Both the position numbers and the translations under genes were made by a program. From Holophagaceae bacterium (GTDB taxonomy: Bacteria > Acidobacteriota > Holophagae > Holophagales > Holophagaceae): DNA of 64,000 nt. Shown here piece by piece: positions 52,179 through 60,986 of the stretch; positions within the stretch are counted from its first letter, which is position 1, and every line of letters starts with the position of its first letter. A model generated the notes under the pieces. It saw nothing but the letters and a program-made list of their open reading frames with translations. It was not told the origin of the DNA and did not search any database. The DNA lies in contig JADJVL010000018.1 in the NCBI GenBank assembly GCA_016710635.1, positions 1 through 64,000 of the forward strand, written 5' to 3'.

Positions 52179-52703
52179 TCAGCCCCCCGCCGCGCCCTCG
52201 AAAAGGGTGGCGTAGCTCCGGGGCTCCACGTGGCCGGCGTCGAGGGCCAGATGCTCCATGGCGAGGCGGATGGCCTGGGGGTCGCCTTCGAGTTCCAGGA
52301 AACAGCCAAAAGGCGTCTCGTCGAGGCAGGCGCTCAGCTCGTCGCGGACCCACACGGCCCGCACTTTTTCCATCGCCAGCGCGGGCTGGAAGCCAAGGGC
52401 CCGGAGGATCGCCTCCAGCGCCTCCCCGTCCGCCACCGCCGTCTCCCATTCGGGGCGGATCTTGAGCAGCGGATCCGGCGTCCTCGGGCCCTTCCAGGTG
52501 AGCAGCGCGGTTCCAGCGTAGCGGCGCAGGCGCAGCGCGCATCCCTGCGTCCGCAGTTCGCCGCCCCGGTCCCAGAGCACGCTGAGCTCCGGCTGGGCCG
52601 GCGTCCGCTCGCGGAAGCCCAGGGCCTGGAGCATGGGCGCCACCGCTTCCGCCGAGGGGATGCGGAGCTTCACTTCGGTCTCGATGGGAATGCGTTGCTT
52701 CAC
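52179..52703 (-). CDS. CYTH-domain protein (class IV adenylate cyclase/thiamine triphosphatase-like)
   Basis: A 174-residue triphosphate-tunnel protein. The N-terminal ExExK signature is ETEVKL (Glu8, Glu10, Lys12). Further tunnel residues appear in CALRLRRYAGTALLTWKGPR, the basic stretch EKVRAVWVRD, and FGCFLELEGDPQAIRLAMEHL. CYTH proteins bind nucleoside triphosphates, thiamine triphosphate or inorganic polyphosphate and need Mg. The cyclase (CyaB) and triphosphatase activities cannot be told apart here. The gene is convergent with the Cys/Met enzyme (9 bases between stops). Confidence 0.85.
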   Translation of the reverse strand: MKQRIPIETEVKLRIPSAEAVAPMLQALGFRERTPAQPELSVLWDRGGELRTQGCALRLRRYAGTALLTWKGPRTPDPLLKIRPEWETAVADGEALEAILRALGFQPALAMEKVRAVWVRDELSACLDETPFGCFLELEGDPQAIRLAMEHLALDAGHVEPRSYATLFEGAAGG

Positions 52704-52749
52704 GCGGGGGTCCGTTTCGGCATGATGATGTCTACTTCCACGGCGTTCC

Positions 52750-54081
52750 GTGATCCCTCAAAAGTACCTCATCGCCACCCTGTTCATCGCCGCCATGCTT
52801 CTGCTGGTGGCGATCGGCGTCGGCTTCCGCCCGCCCGGTGAAGGCGGCGTCACCTCCGGCGGTCCTGTCGCCATCACCATGGTCATGGACAGCTTCGAGG
52901 CCGTCGCAGACTGGCCCCTCGAAGACGGCTGGTCGCCCCGCTTCATCGGAGCCCACGACCCTGACCAGCGCGAGCCGTGGCCTTTCGAGGGCGCGTTCGG
53001 CGCGCCCTGGGAGCCGGCTTCGCCCTACCTCGCAGACCAGGGACTGGCCCTGAATGGCCCCCAGGGCACGAGCATGGTGGCCCTGTGGCGCGGCCTCGAA
53101 TGGCGCCGCTACCGCTTCGACGCCCCGCTGGCCTCGGCCCGCCTGGCCCCGGGCCGTGCCAACCGCCTGCTGGTGACCCTCGCCCTCGGCCCCGCGCGCT
53201 TCGAAACGCGCCTTCTCGAGATCCCTGAAGGCCGCGTGCTCTGGTCCCTCCAAAGCTCCGCCTGGAGCCGCTTCTCCTGGGATGGCCGCGCGGCCCTCGT
53301 CGGCCTTGCGGATCCCAAGCGTCCTGAGCGTCTGCTGCTGTCGGTCCTGCCCCTTGATCCGGACCTGCCGGAGCCTTCCCTCGCGCCCTGGAACGAGGAC
53401 GGCCTGCCAGCCCCGCCGCGGGGCTGGCCCGCAAGCCAGGACGCACTCTGGGATGATGCCCGCGACCTGCCCGGGGCCAAGGTGCTGCTGCCCTGGTCGC
53501 CGGAAGGCGCCTTCTGGCTGCCCCGGCAGGACCGGCTCTGGACTTGCGCAGGCCAGCAGTGGACGGCCTGGCGGCTGGCGCGGGGAATCTGGGAGCGCGC
53601 CGCGACCGGAGAAGGCCAGGTGTTTGCCCATCCCCCCGGCGCCATGGGCCGCATCGGCGGCTCCGCCACGGAACTCCGCGCCCTGGACCCCGTCGAGGCC
53701 GCCCCCCGCTTCCTGTCCTCCGTGGAAGCCCCCGATTGGCGCCGCGTCCCGCCGGAGGCGCCCTCCTGGCCCGCCTACGATCCCGCCTGGGCCTGGCGCG
53801 GGGACGCCGATGCCCTCACCGCCTGGGACCTCCGCTGGGGGCCCGGCACCGACGCCCTCGCCCCCGAGCGCCAGCGGGAAGCGCTGGTCCGCGCCTTTAG
53901 GCCCGAGTGGAAGACCTCGCTGAAGCTGCGGGCCTCCGTGGGAGGCTGGCTGCCCCACGGGCCCGAAGTGGCCCTGCGGGAGTCCGACAGCAGCGCGTGG
54001 GTGTGGGTCGGCAACCGGGTGCTGCTGGTGCGGCTCACGGATTCCGAGCGGACCCGCCGGCTTCGCGCCCTCCTGAAGTGA
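52750..54081 (+). CDS. single-pass membrane-anchored protein, unknown function
   Basis: A 443-residue protein starting at GTG 52750. One N-terminal hydrophobic helix (YLIATLFIAAMLLLVAIGVGF) acts as signal anchor. The remainder is rich in Trp, Pro and Arg, with repeated short strands such as PFEGAFGAPWEPASPYLADQG, RLLEIPEGRVLWSLQSSAW, GAFWLPRQDRLWTCAGQQWTAWRLARG and WVWVGNRVLLVRL, suggesting a beta-propeller-like or immunoglobulin-like periplasmic fold. No known family motif is recognised. It is divergent from the CYTH gene, 46 bases apart, and precedes the receiver-domain gene by 93 bases. Confidence 0.65.
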   Translation: MIPQKYLIATLFIAAMLLLVAIGVGFRPPGEGGVTSGGPVAITMVMDSFEAVADWPLEDGWSPRFIGAHDPDQREPWPFEGAFGAPWEPASPYLADQGLALNGPQGTSMVALWRGLEWRRYRFDAPLASARLAPGRANRLLVTLALGPARFETRLLEIPEGRVLWSLQSSAWSRFSWDGRAALVGLADPKRPERLLLSVLPLDPDLPEPSLAPWNEDGLPAPPRGWPASQDALWDDARDLPGAKVLLPWSPEGAFWLPRQDRLWTCAGQQWTAWRLARGIWERAATGEGQVFAHPPGAMGRIGGSATELRALDPVEAAPRFLSSVEAPDWRRVPPEAPSWPAYDPAWAWRGDADALTAWDLRWGPGTDALAPERQREALVRAFRPEWKTSLKLRASVGGWLPHGPEVALRESDSSAWVWVGNRVLLVRLTDSERTRRLRALLK

Positions 54082-54174
54082 GCGGCGCATGCGCGGATGA
54101 CTCTTGCAAAGCGCCTATTTCTGGTAGCGTTAGGCCCAAACGCGCCGCACTCTTTCCCGAACCCTGAGGTTTCC

Positions 54175-55716
54175 ATGGCCCGCCTCCTTCTCGTGGACGA
54201 CAATCCGAGCATCCACAAGATCGCGGAGACCCTGCTCGGACCCTCCTATGTGCAGCTGGTCTGCGTGGAATCCGCGGAAGCCGCCCTGGCCTTGATCGAG
54301 GCTGGCGAAGTCTTCGACATCGCCCTGATCGACACCACCATGCCCGGCATGGATGGCTGGCAGCTCCTGGACCGGCTTCGGGCGAATCCGGCGACCTCCC
54401 GCATCCCGGTGGCGATGATGGCGGGCGTGCTCGACAACGTGGACCAGGATCGCCTGACCCACGCCCAGATCCAGGGCTTCCTCAAGAAGCCCATCGAGTT
54501 GCGCGACCTCCCGGAGCGGGTCCGGCAGCTGCTGGGAACCCCGGTGAGCAGCACCGGAACCTTCCCCATCCACCCGGCCCCCTCCGCCGAGCCCGTGGCC
54601 ATGCCGGAATTCGTGCCCACCCAGGACGCGCTTCCCGAGCCCAGCCCCTATGCCACCCAGCCTCCGGGCACGCGCTTCATCGAGTTCGGCCAGAGCGGCG
54701 CCGCCATCGATCCTTCCGAACTCGAAACCCAGCCCCCGGGCACCAAGCTCAGCGACCTCCCCGGCATGGCCGGCGTGGATCCCGGCGACCTCATCACCAT
54801 GCCTCCTGGCACCAAGCTCCAGGATCTGCCGGGGCTTCGCCCAGCCGACGCGGCCCGGCCCGTCATGGACCTCGCCGACCTCGAACCCACCGCCACGGTG
54901 CCGGGCCTCGAACTGGATCTCCTGCTGCTCACCCCCGCCGACCTGCTGGAGGAAGCCCCGGAAGAGCCGTTCATGGACGCTCCCGAACTGGACCTCGAGG
55001 AGCTGGACCTCGACAGCCTGCGCGGCCTTCCCCTGGAGCCCGCCGCCGCGGCCACCCTCGCGAACGAACCCCACGACCTGACACCGCCCGCCGGCTACAT
55101 GCCGCCCACGGAAACCGCCCCCACCTGGGACGCCCTGCCGGAACCTCCCGCGGCCGGCGCGGATTTCCCCATGGACCTCCCGGAGCTGGAACTGGCGGGC
55201 AGCGGTTTCGAGGTGGTGACCGGCGAGGTGCTGGGCATCCCCGCGCATCCCGCAGAGCCGCTCCCCGAGCCCCCGTTCCCGGCCCTGGAACCAGAGCCCC
55301 AGGCCTCCTTTGAGCTGCCCCCCATCCAGACCATGGATCTGGACGCCGGCACGGTGCCCAGCCTGGAGGAATGGTCCGCCGGCGAACCCGTGGCGCAGGA
55401 TTCCCACCCCATGGCCGCCGCGGCCTTCGCCGCCGGTGCGGGCGCCGTCTTCGCCGCCGGGGCGGGCGTGGCCTCAGCCGCCCCCGTCGAACCCGCGCTT
55501 CCCGTTCCGGCTCCCTTCCCTGATTCCTCGCCAGCACCGGTTGCCGAACTGGGGGATGGTCCGGAAGGCCAGCTGGTCAAGGCCGTCCTCGCCAACCCGG
55601 CCCTGATGGACGCCTTGGCCCGGGCCGTGGTCGCCCAGCTTGGGGACCAGGCGCTTCGGGAGATCGCCTGGGAAGTCATGCCCGAGCTGGCTGAGAAATT
55701 GCAACGCCCCTCCTAA
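54175..55716 (+). CDS. response-regulator receiver protein with PPGTK repeats and acidic Pro-rich tail
   Basis: A 513-residue protein from ATG 54175. Residues 1-125 form a CheY-like receiver: LLLVDDNPSIHKI, phospho-acceptor Asp53 in IALIDTTMPGMDGW, VAMMAG and LKKPI. The rest is a long low-complexity, Pro/Glu/Leu/Asp-rich region. At about residues 161, 185 and 209 it repeats TQPPGTRF, TQPPGTKLSDLPGM and TMPPGTKLQDLPGL, and it ends in a short conserved helix (GQLVKAVLANPALMDALARAVVAQLGDQALREIAWEVMPELAEKL). This composition resembles the FrzS/MglA-network adaptor proteins of gliding bacteria in general form only. No output enzyme or DNA-binding domain is present, so it is probably a scaffold or interaction adaptor. 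Confidence 0.85.
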   Translation: MARLLLVDDNPSIHKIAETLLGPSYVQLVCVESAEAALALIEAGEVFDIALIDTTMPGMDGWQLLDRLRANPATSRIPVAMMAGVLDNVDQDRLTHAQIQGFLKKPIELRDLPERVRQLLGTPVSSTGTFPIHPAPSAEPVAMPEFVPTQDALPEPSPYATQPPGTRFIEFGQSGAAIDPSELETQPPGTKLSDLPGMAGVDPGDLITMPPGTKLQDLPGLRPADAARPVMDLADLEPTATVPGLELDLLLLTPADLLEEAPEEPFMDAPELDLEELDLDSLRGLPLEPAAAATLANEPHDLTPPAGYMPPTETAPTWDALPEPPAAGADFPMDLPELELAGSGFEVVTGEVLGIPAHPAEPLPEPPFPALEPEPQASFELPPIQTMDLDAGTVPSLEEWSAGEPVAQDSHPMAAAAFAAGAGAVFAAGAGVASAAPVEPALPVPAPFPDSSPAPVAELGDGPEGQLVKAVLANPALMDALARAVVAQLGDQALREIAWEVMPELAEKLQRPS

Positions 55717-55754
55717 GTACGGTTTCATTTTTCCAGTCAGCATCGAGGGGCAGC

Positions 55755-56399
55755 GTGATCACGGGGTACAACACCGACGTCCGCCATGGCAACCGCGTCT
55801 TCCATGTGCAGACCGAGGACAAGGGCTTGGCCAATCCCAAGATCGAAACGCTGATCTACGTTGGCGGCGAGATCCTGGACAGCTACCGCTCCTCCTATGA
55901 CGAGATGGTCGCGGAGGGCGTCCACGTCGAGGACGCGCTCATCCAGACCCGCATGGACGAGCAGCACAAGGCGATCATCCGGGACATCAAGAACGGGAAG
56001 TACGACACCACCCCGGGCGAAGTGGCGGAAACCCAGATCTTCAACGAGCGGAGCCTGGATCAGGCCATCCTCGAGTACCTTCAGGCCGAAGGTGAAGTGG
56101 ACACCCTGGAACTGGTGCTCGACGCCCCCATGCGGCCCACCTTCGGCTCGCTGTTCGCGATCCACATGCGGGCCCGCCTTTGCCACAGCCAGAACCCCGT
56201 CGGTGGCGCGGAAGTCTCGGTGCGCCTCGTCTCCAGCCTGAAGAAGGCCACCACGCTCCTCGCCGGCAAGACCGATGGTGAAGGCACCTTCAAGGGGCAG
56301 GTCGAGATTCCTCCCAGCCAGCCCGGGCAGTGCGCCATCGTGGTCACCTGCGCTTCGGATTTCGGGAATGACGAATTGAAGGCCCTGGTCACCGCCTGA
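55755..56399 (+). CDS. conserved protein of unknown function
   Basis: A 214-residue cytoplasmic-looking protein from GTG 55755, preceded by GAGGGG. The N-terminal half (GYNTDVRHGNRVFHVQTEDKG, IETLIYVGGEILDSYRSSYDEM, IKNGKYDTTP) suggests two beta-rich modules. The C-terminal half (LELVLDAPMRPTFGSLFAIHMRARL, GGAEVSVRLVSSLKKATTLLAGKTDGEGTFKG, QCAIVVTCASDFGNDELKALV) resembles a carboxypeptidase-regulatory/Ig-like sandwich. No catalytic motif is seen. It lies 38 bases after the receiver protein and is likely co-transcribed, so it may act in the same signalling pathway. Confidence 0.7.
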   Translation: MITGYNTDVRHGNRVFHVQTEDKGLANPKIETLIYVGGEILDSYRSSYDEMVAEGVHVEDALIQTRMDEQHKAIIRDIKNGKYDTTPGEVAETQIFNERSLDQAILEYLQAEGEVDTLELVLDAPMRPTFGSLFAIHMRARLCHSQNPVGGAEVSVRLVSSLKKATTLLAGKTDGEGTFKGQVEIPPSQPGQCAIVVTCASDFGNDELKALVTA

Positions 56400-56472
56400 A
56401 CACTGCCGCCAGGGGTCGAGAACGCTCCCAGGGGATGCCCCAGGAGGGCACCCAGCCTTGTCCAGATTTTAC

Positions 56473-56500
56473 TTGCGAATACATTTGTTCTAATTATCTT
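56473..56500 (+). promoter_or_regulatory. candidate promoter of the MerR/B12 regulator gene
   Basis: In a locally AT-rich stretch, TTGCGA (56473-56478), 16 bases and TATCTT (56495-56500) lie about 37-64 bases before the regulator start. MerR-family proteins often bind such spaced promoters, and autoregulation is plausible. Confidence 0.45.
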
Positions 56501-56536
56501 CTAGACACTAGGATCAAGCCTTCGGGAGGTTGCCTC

Positions 56537-57397
56537 GTGTCGACGGAAACCAGCGGTCTGATGAGCATCGGCGACATCTGCTCCGAAACAGGTCTTTCGC
56601 CGGATGTGATCCGGGTCTGGGAACGCCGCTACGGGTTCCCGGTGCCCGTGCGGCTGCCTTCGGGCCACCGGCGCTACCGGGAGGATGATCTGCGGCGCCT
56701 GCGCCTCATCGCCGAAGCGGTGGCGGAAGGTCATCGGCCCAGTCTCGCCGTCCGCGCCGACGAACCCACCCTGCGCCGGTTGATGACCAAGCAGGATGCC
56801 GAGCGCCATGCCGGCATCCTGGATCCCCTCTTCGAAGCCGTCCGGGCCCTTGATTCCGATGGCATCCGGTCGCGCCTCCAGGAGGCCCAGAAGGGCCGCA
56901 GCCTCCGGGACTTCCTGCAGCAGGTCGTCGCTCCCCTCCTCGACCGGGTCGGCATGGCCTGGGCCGACGGCACCCTCGACGTCTACCACGAGCACATGCT
57001 GACGGAGGTGCTCGAGGACCTGCTGCGCCAGATGCGGCTGGATCTGCCGCCGCTGCCCCAGCGGGGCAGCGTCCTCCTCGCCACCCTGCCCGGGGAGCGC
57101 CACCGGCTGGGTCTGCTCATGGTGGCCCTCCTCTACGCGGCTTCGGGGCTCAGGGTCGAACTCCTGGGCATCGACGTCCCCGTCGCCAGCGTCGCCCACG
57201 CGGCCCGGGTCCTCAAAGTGGACCGCGTCGCCGTGAGCCTTTCCATCCAGAGCGCCGGCGAGACCACCCGGCGGCTCCTGATGGATCTCCAGGAACGCCT
57301 GCCCGAGGGCTGCCGGCTGATCATCGGCGGCCAGGGCGCCGCCCGCACGCGCCGGGTGGATGGGGTCGAACGCATGGCGGGGCTCGACATCCTGTGA
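56537..57397 (+). CDS. MerR-family regulator with CarH-like cobalamin-binding domain
   Basis: A 286-residue regulator from GTG 56537, with GGGAGGT 7 bases upstream. Residues 8-75 form the MerR winged helix (LMSIGDICSETGLSPDVIRVWERRYGFPVPVRLPSGHRRY). The middle has a four-helix bundle (LRDFLQQVVAPLLDRVGMAWADGTLDVYHEHMLTEVLEDLLRQM) with the Trp and His-Glu-His region typical of CarH/LitR light-sensing repressors. Then a Rossmann-like B12-binding domain follows with LATLPGERHRLGLLMVALLYAASG, whose ExHxxG matches the lower-ligand motif, and VDRVAVSLSIQSAGE. It is expected to bind adenosylcobalamin and respond to light or B12. No carotenoid genes are adjacent, so its targets lie elsewhere or include its own AT-rich promoter. 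Confidence 0.88.
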   Translation: MSTETSGLMSIGDICSETGLSPDVIRVWERRYGFPVPVRLPSGHRRYREDDLRRLRLIAEAVAEGHRPSLAVRADEPTLRRLMTKQDAERHAGILDPLFEAVRALDSDGIRSRLQEAQKGRSLRDFLQQVVAPLLDRVGMAWADGTLDVYHEHMLTEVLEDLLRQMRLDLPPLPQRGSVLLATLPGERHRLGLLMVALLYAASGLRVELLGIDVPVASVAHAARVLKVDRVAVSLSIQSAGETTRRLLMDLQERLPEGCRLIIGGQGAARTRRVDGVERMAGLDIL

Positions 57398-57450
57398 ACC
57401 TGCCGCAATCCACCCTGCAGGCCCCCAGCCGCCTCCGCTAGCGTAGAGGC

Positions 57451-58434
57451 ATGGCCCGCATCCTCCTCCTCCACACCGGCGGCACCCTCGGCATGACCCC
57501 GCACGGGACGCCGTCGTCCCTGGCGCCCGGCGCCTATCTCGACCATGTGCTGGAGCAGGTGCCCGAGCTCAAGGAACTCGCCGAATTCGAGGTCGAGGTC
57601 CCCTTCAACTGCGATAGCGCGACCCTGGAGCCGGAAGGCGTGCTGGACCTGGCCGCGCATGTCCGCGCCTCCTCGGCGCGGTTCGATGGCGTCGTGCTCA
57701 TCCACGGCACGGACACCATGGCCTTCACGGCTTCCCTGCTGGGTTTCCTGCTGGCGGACCTGGGCAAGCCCGTGGTCATCACCGGCAGCCAGAGGCCCCT
57801 CGCCTTCGTGCGCAGCGACGCCCGCAGCAACCTCATCAACGCGGTGGACCTGGCCACTCGCGGCATCGCCGAAGTGGGCATCTGCTTTGGCAACCGCTGG
57901 CTGCGGGGCGTGGCTTCCGACAAGGTGAGCGTCCACCGCTTCGAAGCCTTCGAATCCCCGAACCTGCCGCCCCTCGCGGAAATGGGCATGGACGTGGCGA
58001 TCGATCCGGAAGCCGGCACCTTCCCGCGCCGCGTGCCGGACGGGCTGGGCGGGCGCTTCGATGGCCGGATCCAGGTGCTGCGCCCCTTCCCTGGCATGCC
58101 CTGGAACCTGCCGCCCGAAGGCACGCGGGCCCTGCTGATCGAAGCCTACGGCGCCGGCAACCTGCCCACGGGGCGCGCCGACCTCTGTGCCCTACTGGAC
58201 CATTGCGCCGGCGAAGGCCTTCCCGTGGTGGTGGGCACCCAATGCGCCTCGGGTTCGGTGGACCTGACCGCCTACGAGCTGGGCCGCGCCATGGAGACCC
58301 GGGGCGCCATCTCCGCGGGCGCCCACACCCGCTGGGCCGCCCTGGCGAAGCTGGGCCTGATCCTGGGGGCTGGGCTCGGGTTGGAAGCGGTCCGGACCGC
58401 CTTCGCCACCTCCTGGGCCGGCGAGCCGATCTGA
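57451..58434 (+). CDS. type I L-asparaginase
   Basis: A 327-residue amidohydrolase turning asparagine into aspartate and ammonia. The first catalytic Thr motif is LLLHTGGTLGMTP (residues 6-16) and the second is VVLIHGTDTMAFTASLLGF, followed by KPVVITGSQRPLAFVRSDARSNLINAVDLAT. There is no signal peptide, indicating a cytoplasmic type I enzyme. Length is typical. It lies 53 bases from the MerR regulator and is co-oriented, but no shared function is apparent. Confidence 0.93.
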   Translation: MARILLLHTGGTLGMTPHGTPSSLAPGAYLDHVLEQVPELKELAEFEVEVPFNCDSATLEPEGVLDLAAHVRASSARFDGVVLIHGTDTMAFTASLLGFLLADLGKPVVITGSQRPLAFVRSDARSNLINAVDLATRGIAEVGICFGNRWLRGVASDKVSVHRFEAFESPNLPPLAEMGMDVAIDPEAGTFPRRVPDGLGGRFDGRIQVLRPFPGMPWNLPPEGTRALLIEAYGAGNLPTGRADLCALLDHCAGEGLPVVVGTQCASGSVDLTAYELGRAMETRGAISAGAHTRWAALAKLGLILGAGLGLEAVRTAFATSWAGEPI

Positions 58435-58462
58435 CACCCAGCAGGGACCCCTGAGCTTCGGG

Positions 58463-59611
58463 TCAGCCTTTGGCCAGGGCTGGAAGCAGGCGCCTGGCCT
58501 CCTCCCCAAGCCCGAGCATGAAGGGGAGGGCGAGGGCCCGGTGCTCCAGCATCGTCTCAAGGGAACAGCCCCGGTGCGCCTCCATGTCCCGCCTGAACGG
58601 ATCGTCGCAAGCGGCGAGCAGGACCCAGGAGACGAGGTCAAGGCACCATTGCAGGCCCGCCGCGGCGCAGTACGCGAAGCGCAGCGCCGCAGTCTCGATG
58701 CGCGCGCCGCCCTCCCGGAGGCCCGTGGCATAGCTGTTGAAGATCGCCGCATCCGCGACCGCCGCCTCCGCCGCATCCGCGCGGAAGAGCACCAGTGCCC
58801 CGCCGAGGATGGCCTGGGCTTCGGCCCCGAGGGGCGCGCGCCCCATGGAGGCCCAGTCCAGCACCACGGTCTCCGTGCCGCCCCGGCCGCGCCGGACCAC
58901 GCGGAGGTTGTCGGGATGGGCGTCCCCATGGCAGAGGGCCTGGGGTTGCCGATCCAAGGCTTCCAGCAGGAGCTCCCTCTGATCCCAGAAGTCGAGGAGA
59001 CGCGTCCGGAGGGAGACCGGAAGGACTTTACGGACTAGGGGAAGGCCCCATACCTCCGTTGAGGCGACGAAAGACCGGTGCGAGGCTCGCCCTTCCACCC
59101 AGGTCGGCAGGCCACCCCCGCGAAGCCAAGCAGGAAAATCATGGAGTTCGGGGAGGCCGAGCGTCTCGGCGTTGAAGCGCCCGAGGCCCCTGGCCACCTC
59201 AGCGAACTGCGGCGCCGACCAGGGTCCAGGGAGGGCGTCCTCCACATCCTCCAGCCAGAGCCAAGCCTCGCCGGGGGCAGGGGTTTCGACTCCCAGACAG
59301 GCGGGGCTCCTCAAACCACTGCCCAGCAAGGTGGGTAGCCGCGACTGATAGAAGCGCTGCTCGACACTCCAATCCAGCCCATCCCCCGGGTCCCGGAGAA
59401 TCTTCAACACCAGGGCCCATGGCCGCACTCCACGGTCCGTCTGGGCCCTCCCTTCGAAGCGGAAGACTCCGCCCGAAGACTCGCCGCCGAGCCACCGTGG
59501 CACCTCCCGACACCGCCAGTGATCCACCACGGCCGCAACCTCCCCCAGCAGTCTTCGCACGGGGTTCTCCAGCCTCCCCCGGTCCAAGCCTGGGATTCTT
59601 ACCCCCGCCAT
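58463..59611 (-). CDS. aminoglycoside phosphotransferase-fold kinase
   Basis: A 382-residue protein starting at ATG 59611 behind a GGAGG box (a GTG 11 codons upstream is possible). The small-molecule kinase fold is shown by the lysine-bearing strand PWALVLKILRDPG, the Brenner motif LCHGDAHPDNLRVV (catalytic Asp in HGDAHPDN) and the DFG-like VVLDWASMGRAPL with Mg-binding Asp. The family (APH/choline kinase) phosphorylates sugars, choline, homoserine, methylthioribose and other hydroxyl compounds. The substrate is unknown here, and annotation as an antibiotic-resistance enzyme would be unjustified. It is convergent with asparaginase (28 bases between stops). Confidence 0.83.
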   Translation of the reverse strand: MAGVRIPGLDRGRLENPVRRLLGEVAAVVDHWRCREVPRWLGGESSGGVFRFEGRAQTDRGVRPWALVLKILRDPGDGLDWSVEQRFYQSRLPTLLGSGLRSPACLGVETPAPGEAWLWLEDVEDALPGPWSAPQFAEVARGLGRFNAETLGLPELHDFPAWLRGGGLPTWVEGRASHRSFVASTEVWGLPLVRKVLPVSLRTRLLDFWDQRELLLEALDRQPQALCHGDAHPDNLRVVRRGRGGTETVVLDWASMGRAPLGAEAQAILGGALVLFRADAAEAAVADAAIFNSYATGLREGGARIETAALRFAYCAAAGLQWCLDLVSWVLLAACDDPFRRDMEAHRGCSLETMLEHRALALPFMLGLGEEARRLLPALAKG

Positions 59612-59713
59612 CCCGCCTCCGTCCGATACCTCCCATTCTTCCACGGCCCCGCAGGGTCACAGCTAGGGCCCGCCCTTGCAGGCCGATAGACTGGAGCTTT
59701 CCACGAGGCTCCC

Positions 59714-60985
59714 ATGCTGGATCTCCAACTGCTCCGCCAGGACCTTGACGCCGTCGTCCGCGGACTCGGGAACCGGGGGCTCAGCTTCGACCGCGACACC
59801 TTCGAGCGCCTGGAGCAGTCCCGGAAGCGCGTCATCCAGGAGGCCGAGACCCTCAAGGCCGAGCGCAACAAGGTCTCGGAGGAAGTGGGCCGGCTGAAGC
59901 GGGAGAAGCAGGATGCGGAGCATCTCATCCTTCAGCAGCGCGAGGTGGGCGAGAAGCTGAAGGCCCTCGAGCACGCCGAGAAGGAGGCTGAAACCGCCTT
60001 CCGGGACTTCCTCGCCCTCGTTCCCAACCTGCCCCACGAAAGTGTCCCCGTCGGCAAGGACGAGCACGCCAACACGGAGATCAAACGCTGGGGCACGCTT
60101 CCCACCCTCGACAAACCTTTGGACCACACCGAGCTGGGCACCCGCCTGGGCATTCTGGACTTCGATCGGGCCGCTAAGCTCAGCGGCGCGCGCTTCAGCG
60201 TGCTGAAGGGCCTGGGCGCGAAGCTGGAACGCTCCCTGGCGACCTTCATGCTGGACCGCCAGATCGCCGCGGGCTACACGGAGGTGATCCCGCCCTACCT
60301 GGTGAACGCCGAATCGCTCTACGGCACGGGGCAGCTGCCGAAGTTCGAGCAGGATCTCTTCAAGATGCCCCACGGCGAGTCCAGCCTCTACCTCATCCCC
60401 ACCGCCGAAGTCCCCGTCACCAACCTCTACCGGGACGAGGTGCTCTCCGCGGACCAGCTGCCCCTGCGCCACTGCGCGCTGACGCCCTGCTTCCGTTCCG
60501 AGGCCGGCAGCTACGGCAAGGACACCAAGGGCCTCGTACGCCAGCACCAGTTCCACAAAGTCGAGCTGGTCTCCTTCTGCGCGCCGGAGGAGGCGGAGGC
60601 CGAGCTGGAACGCCTCACGGGCCACGCCGAGGCCATCCTGGAAGCCCTGGAGCTGCCCTACCGCAAGGTCCTGCTTTGCACCGGCGACATGGGCTTCTCG
60701 AGCCAGAAGACCTACGACCTCGAAGTCTGGTTGCCCTCCCAGAACACCTACCGGGAGATCAGCTCCTGCAGCTGGTTCGGCGACTTCCAGGCGCGCCGCG
60801 CCAACCTCAAGTACAAGCCTGCGGATCCGAAGGCGAAGGCGGCCTTCCTGCACACCCTCAACGGCAGCGGCCTCGCCGTGGGCCGCACCTGGCTGGCGGT
60901 GCTGGAGAACTACCAGCAGCCCGATGGGAGCGTGCGGATCCCCGCGGCGCTGCAGCCCTACATGGGCTGCGCCGAGATCCGCTGA
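59714..60985 (+). CDS. serS: seryl-tRNA synthetase
   Basis: A 423-residue class II synthetase charging tRNA-Ser. The N-terminal coiled-coil tRNA-binding arm (residues about 30-100, LEQSRKRVIQEAETLKAERNKVSEEVGRLKREKQDAEHL) precedes the catalytic core: motif 1 VIPPYLVNAESLYGTGQLPKFEQD, the Ser-binding LIPTAEVPVTNLYRDEVL, motif 2 TPCFRSEAGSYGKDTKGLVRQHQFHKVELV, and motif 3 LNGSGLAVGRTWLAVLENYQQPDGSVRIPAALQPYMG. Normal length. The ABC ATPase starts one base after the stop. Confidence 0.97.
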   Translation: MLDLQLLRQDLDAVVRGLGNRGLSFDRDTFERLEQSRKRVIQEAETLKAERNKVSEEVGRLKREKQDAEHLILQQREVGEKLKALEHAEKEAETAFRDFLALVPNLPHESVPVGKDEHANTEIKRWGTLPTLDKPLDHTELGTRLGILDFDRAAKLSGARFSVLKGLGAKLERSLATFMLDRQIAAGYTEVIPPYLVNAESLYGTGQLPKFEQDLFKMPHGESSLYLIPTAEVPVTNLYRDEVLSADQLPLRHCALTPCFRSEAGSYGKDTKGLVRQHQFHKVELVSFCAPEEAEAELERLTGHAEAILEALELPYRKVLLCTGDMGFSSQKTYDLEVWLPSQNTYREISSCSWFGDFQARRANLKYKPADPKAKAAFLHTLNGSGLAVGRTWLAVLENYQQPDGSVRIPAALQPYMGCAEIR

Positions 60986-60986
60986 G

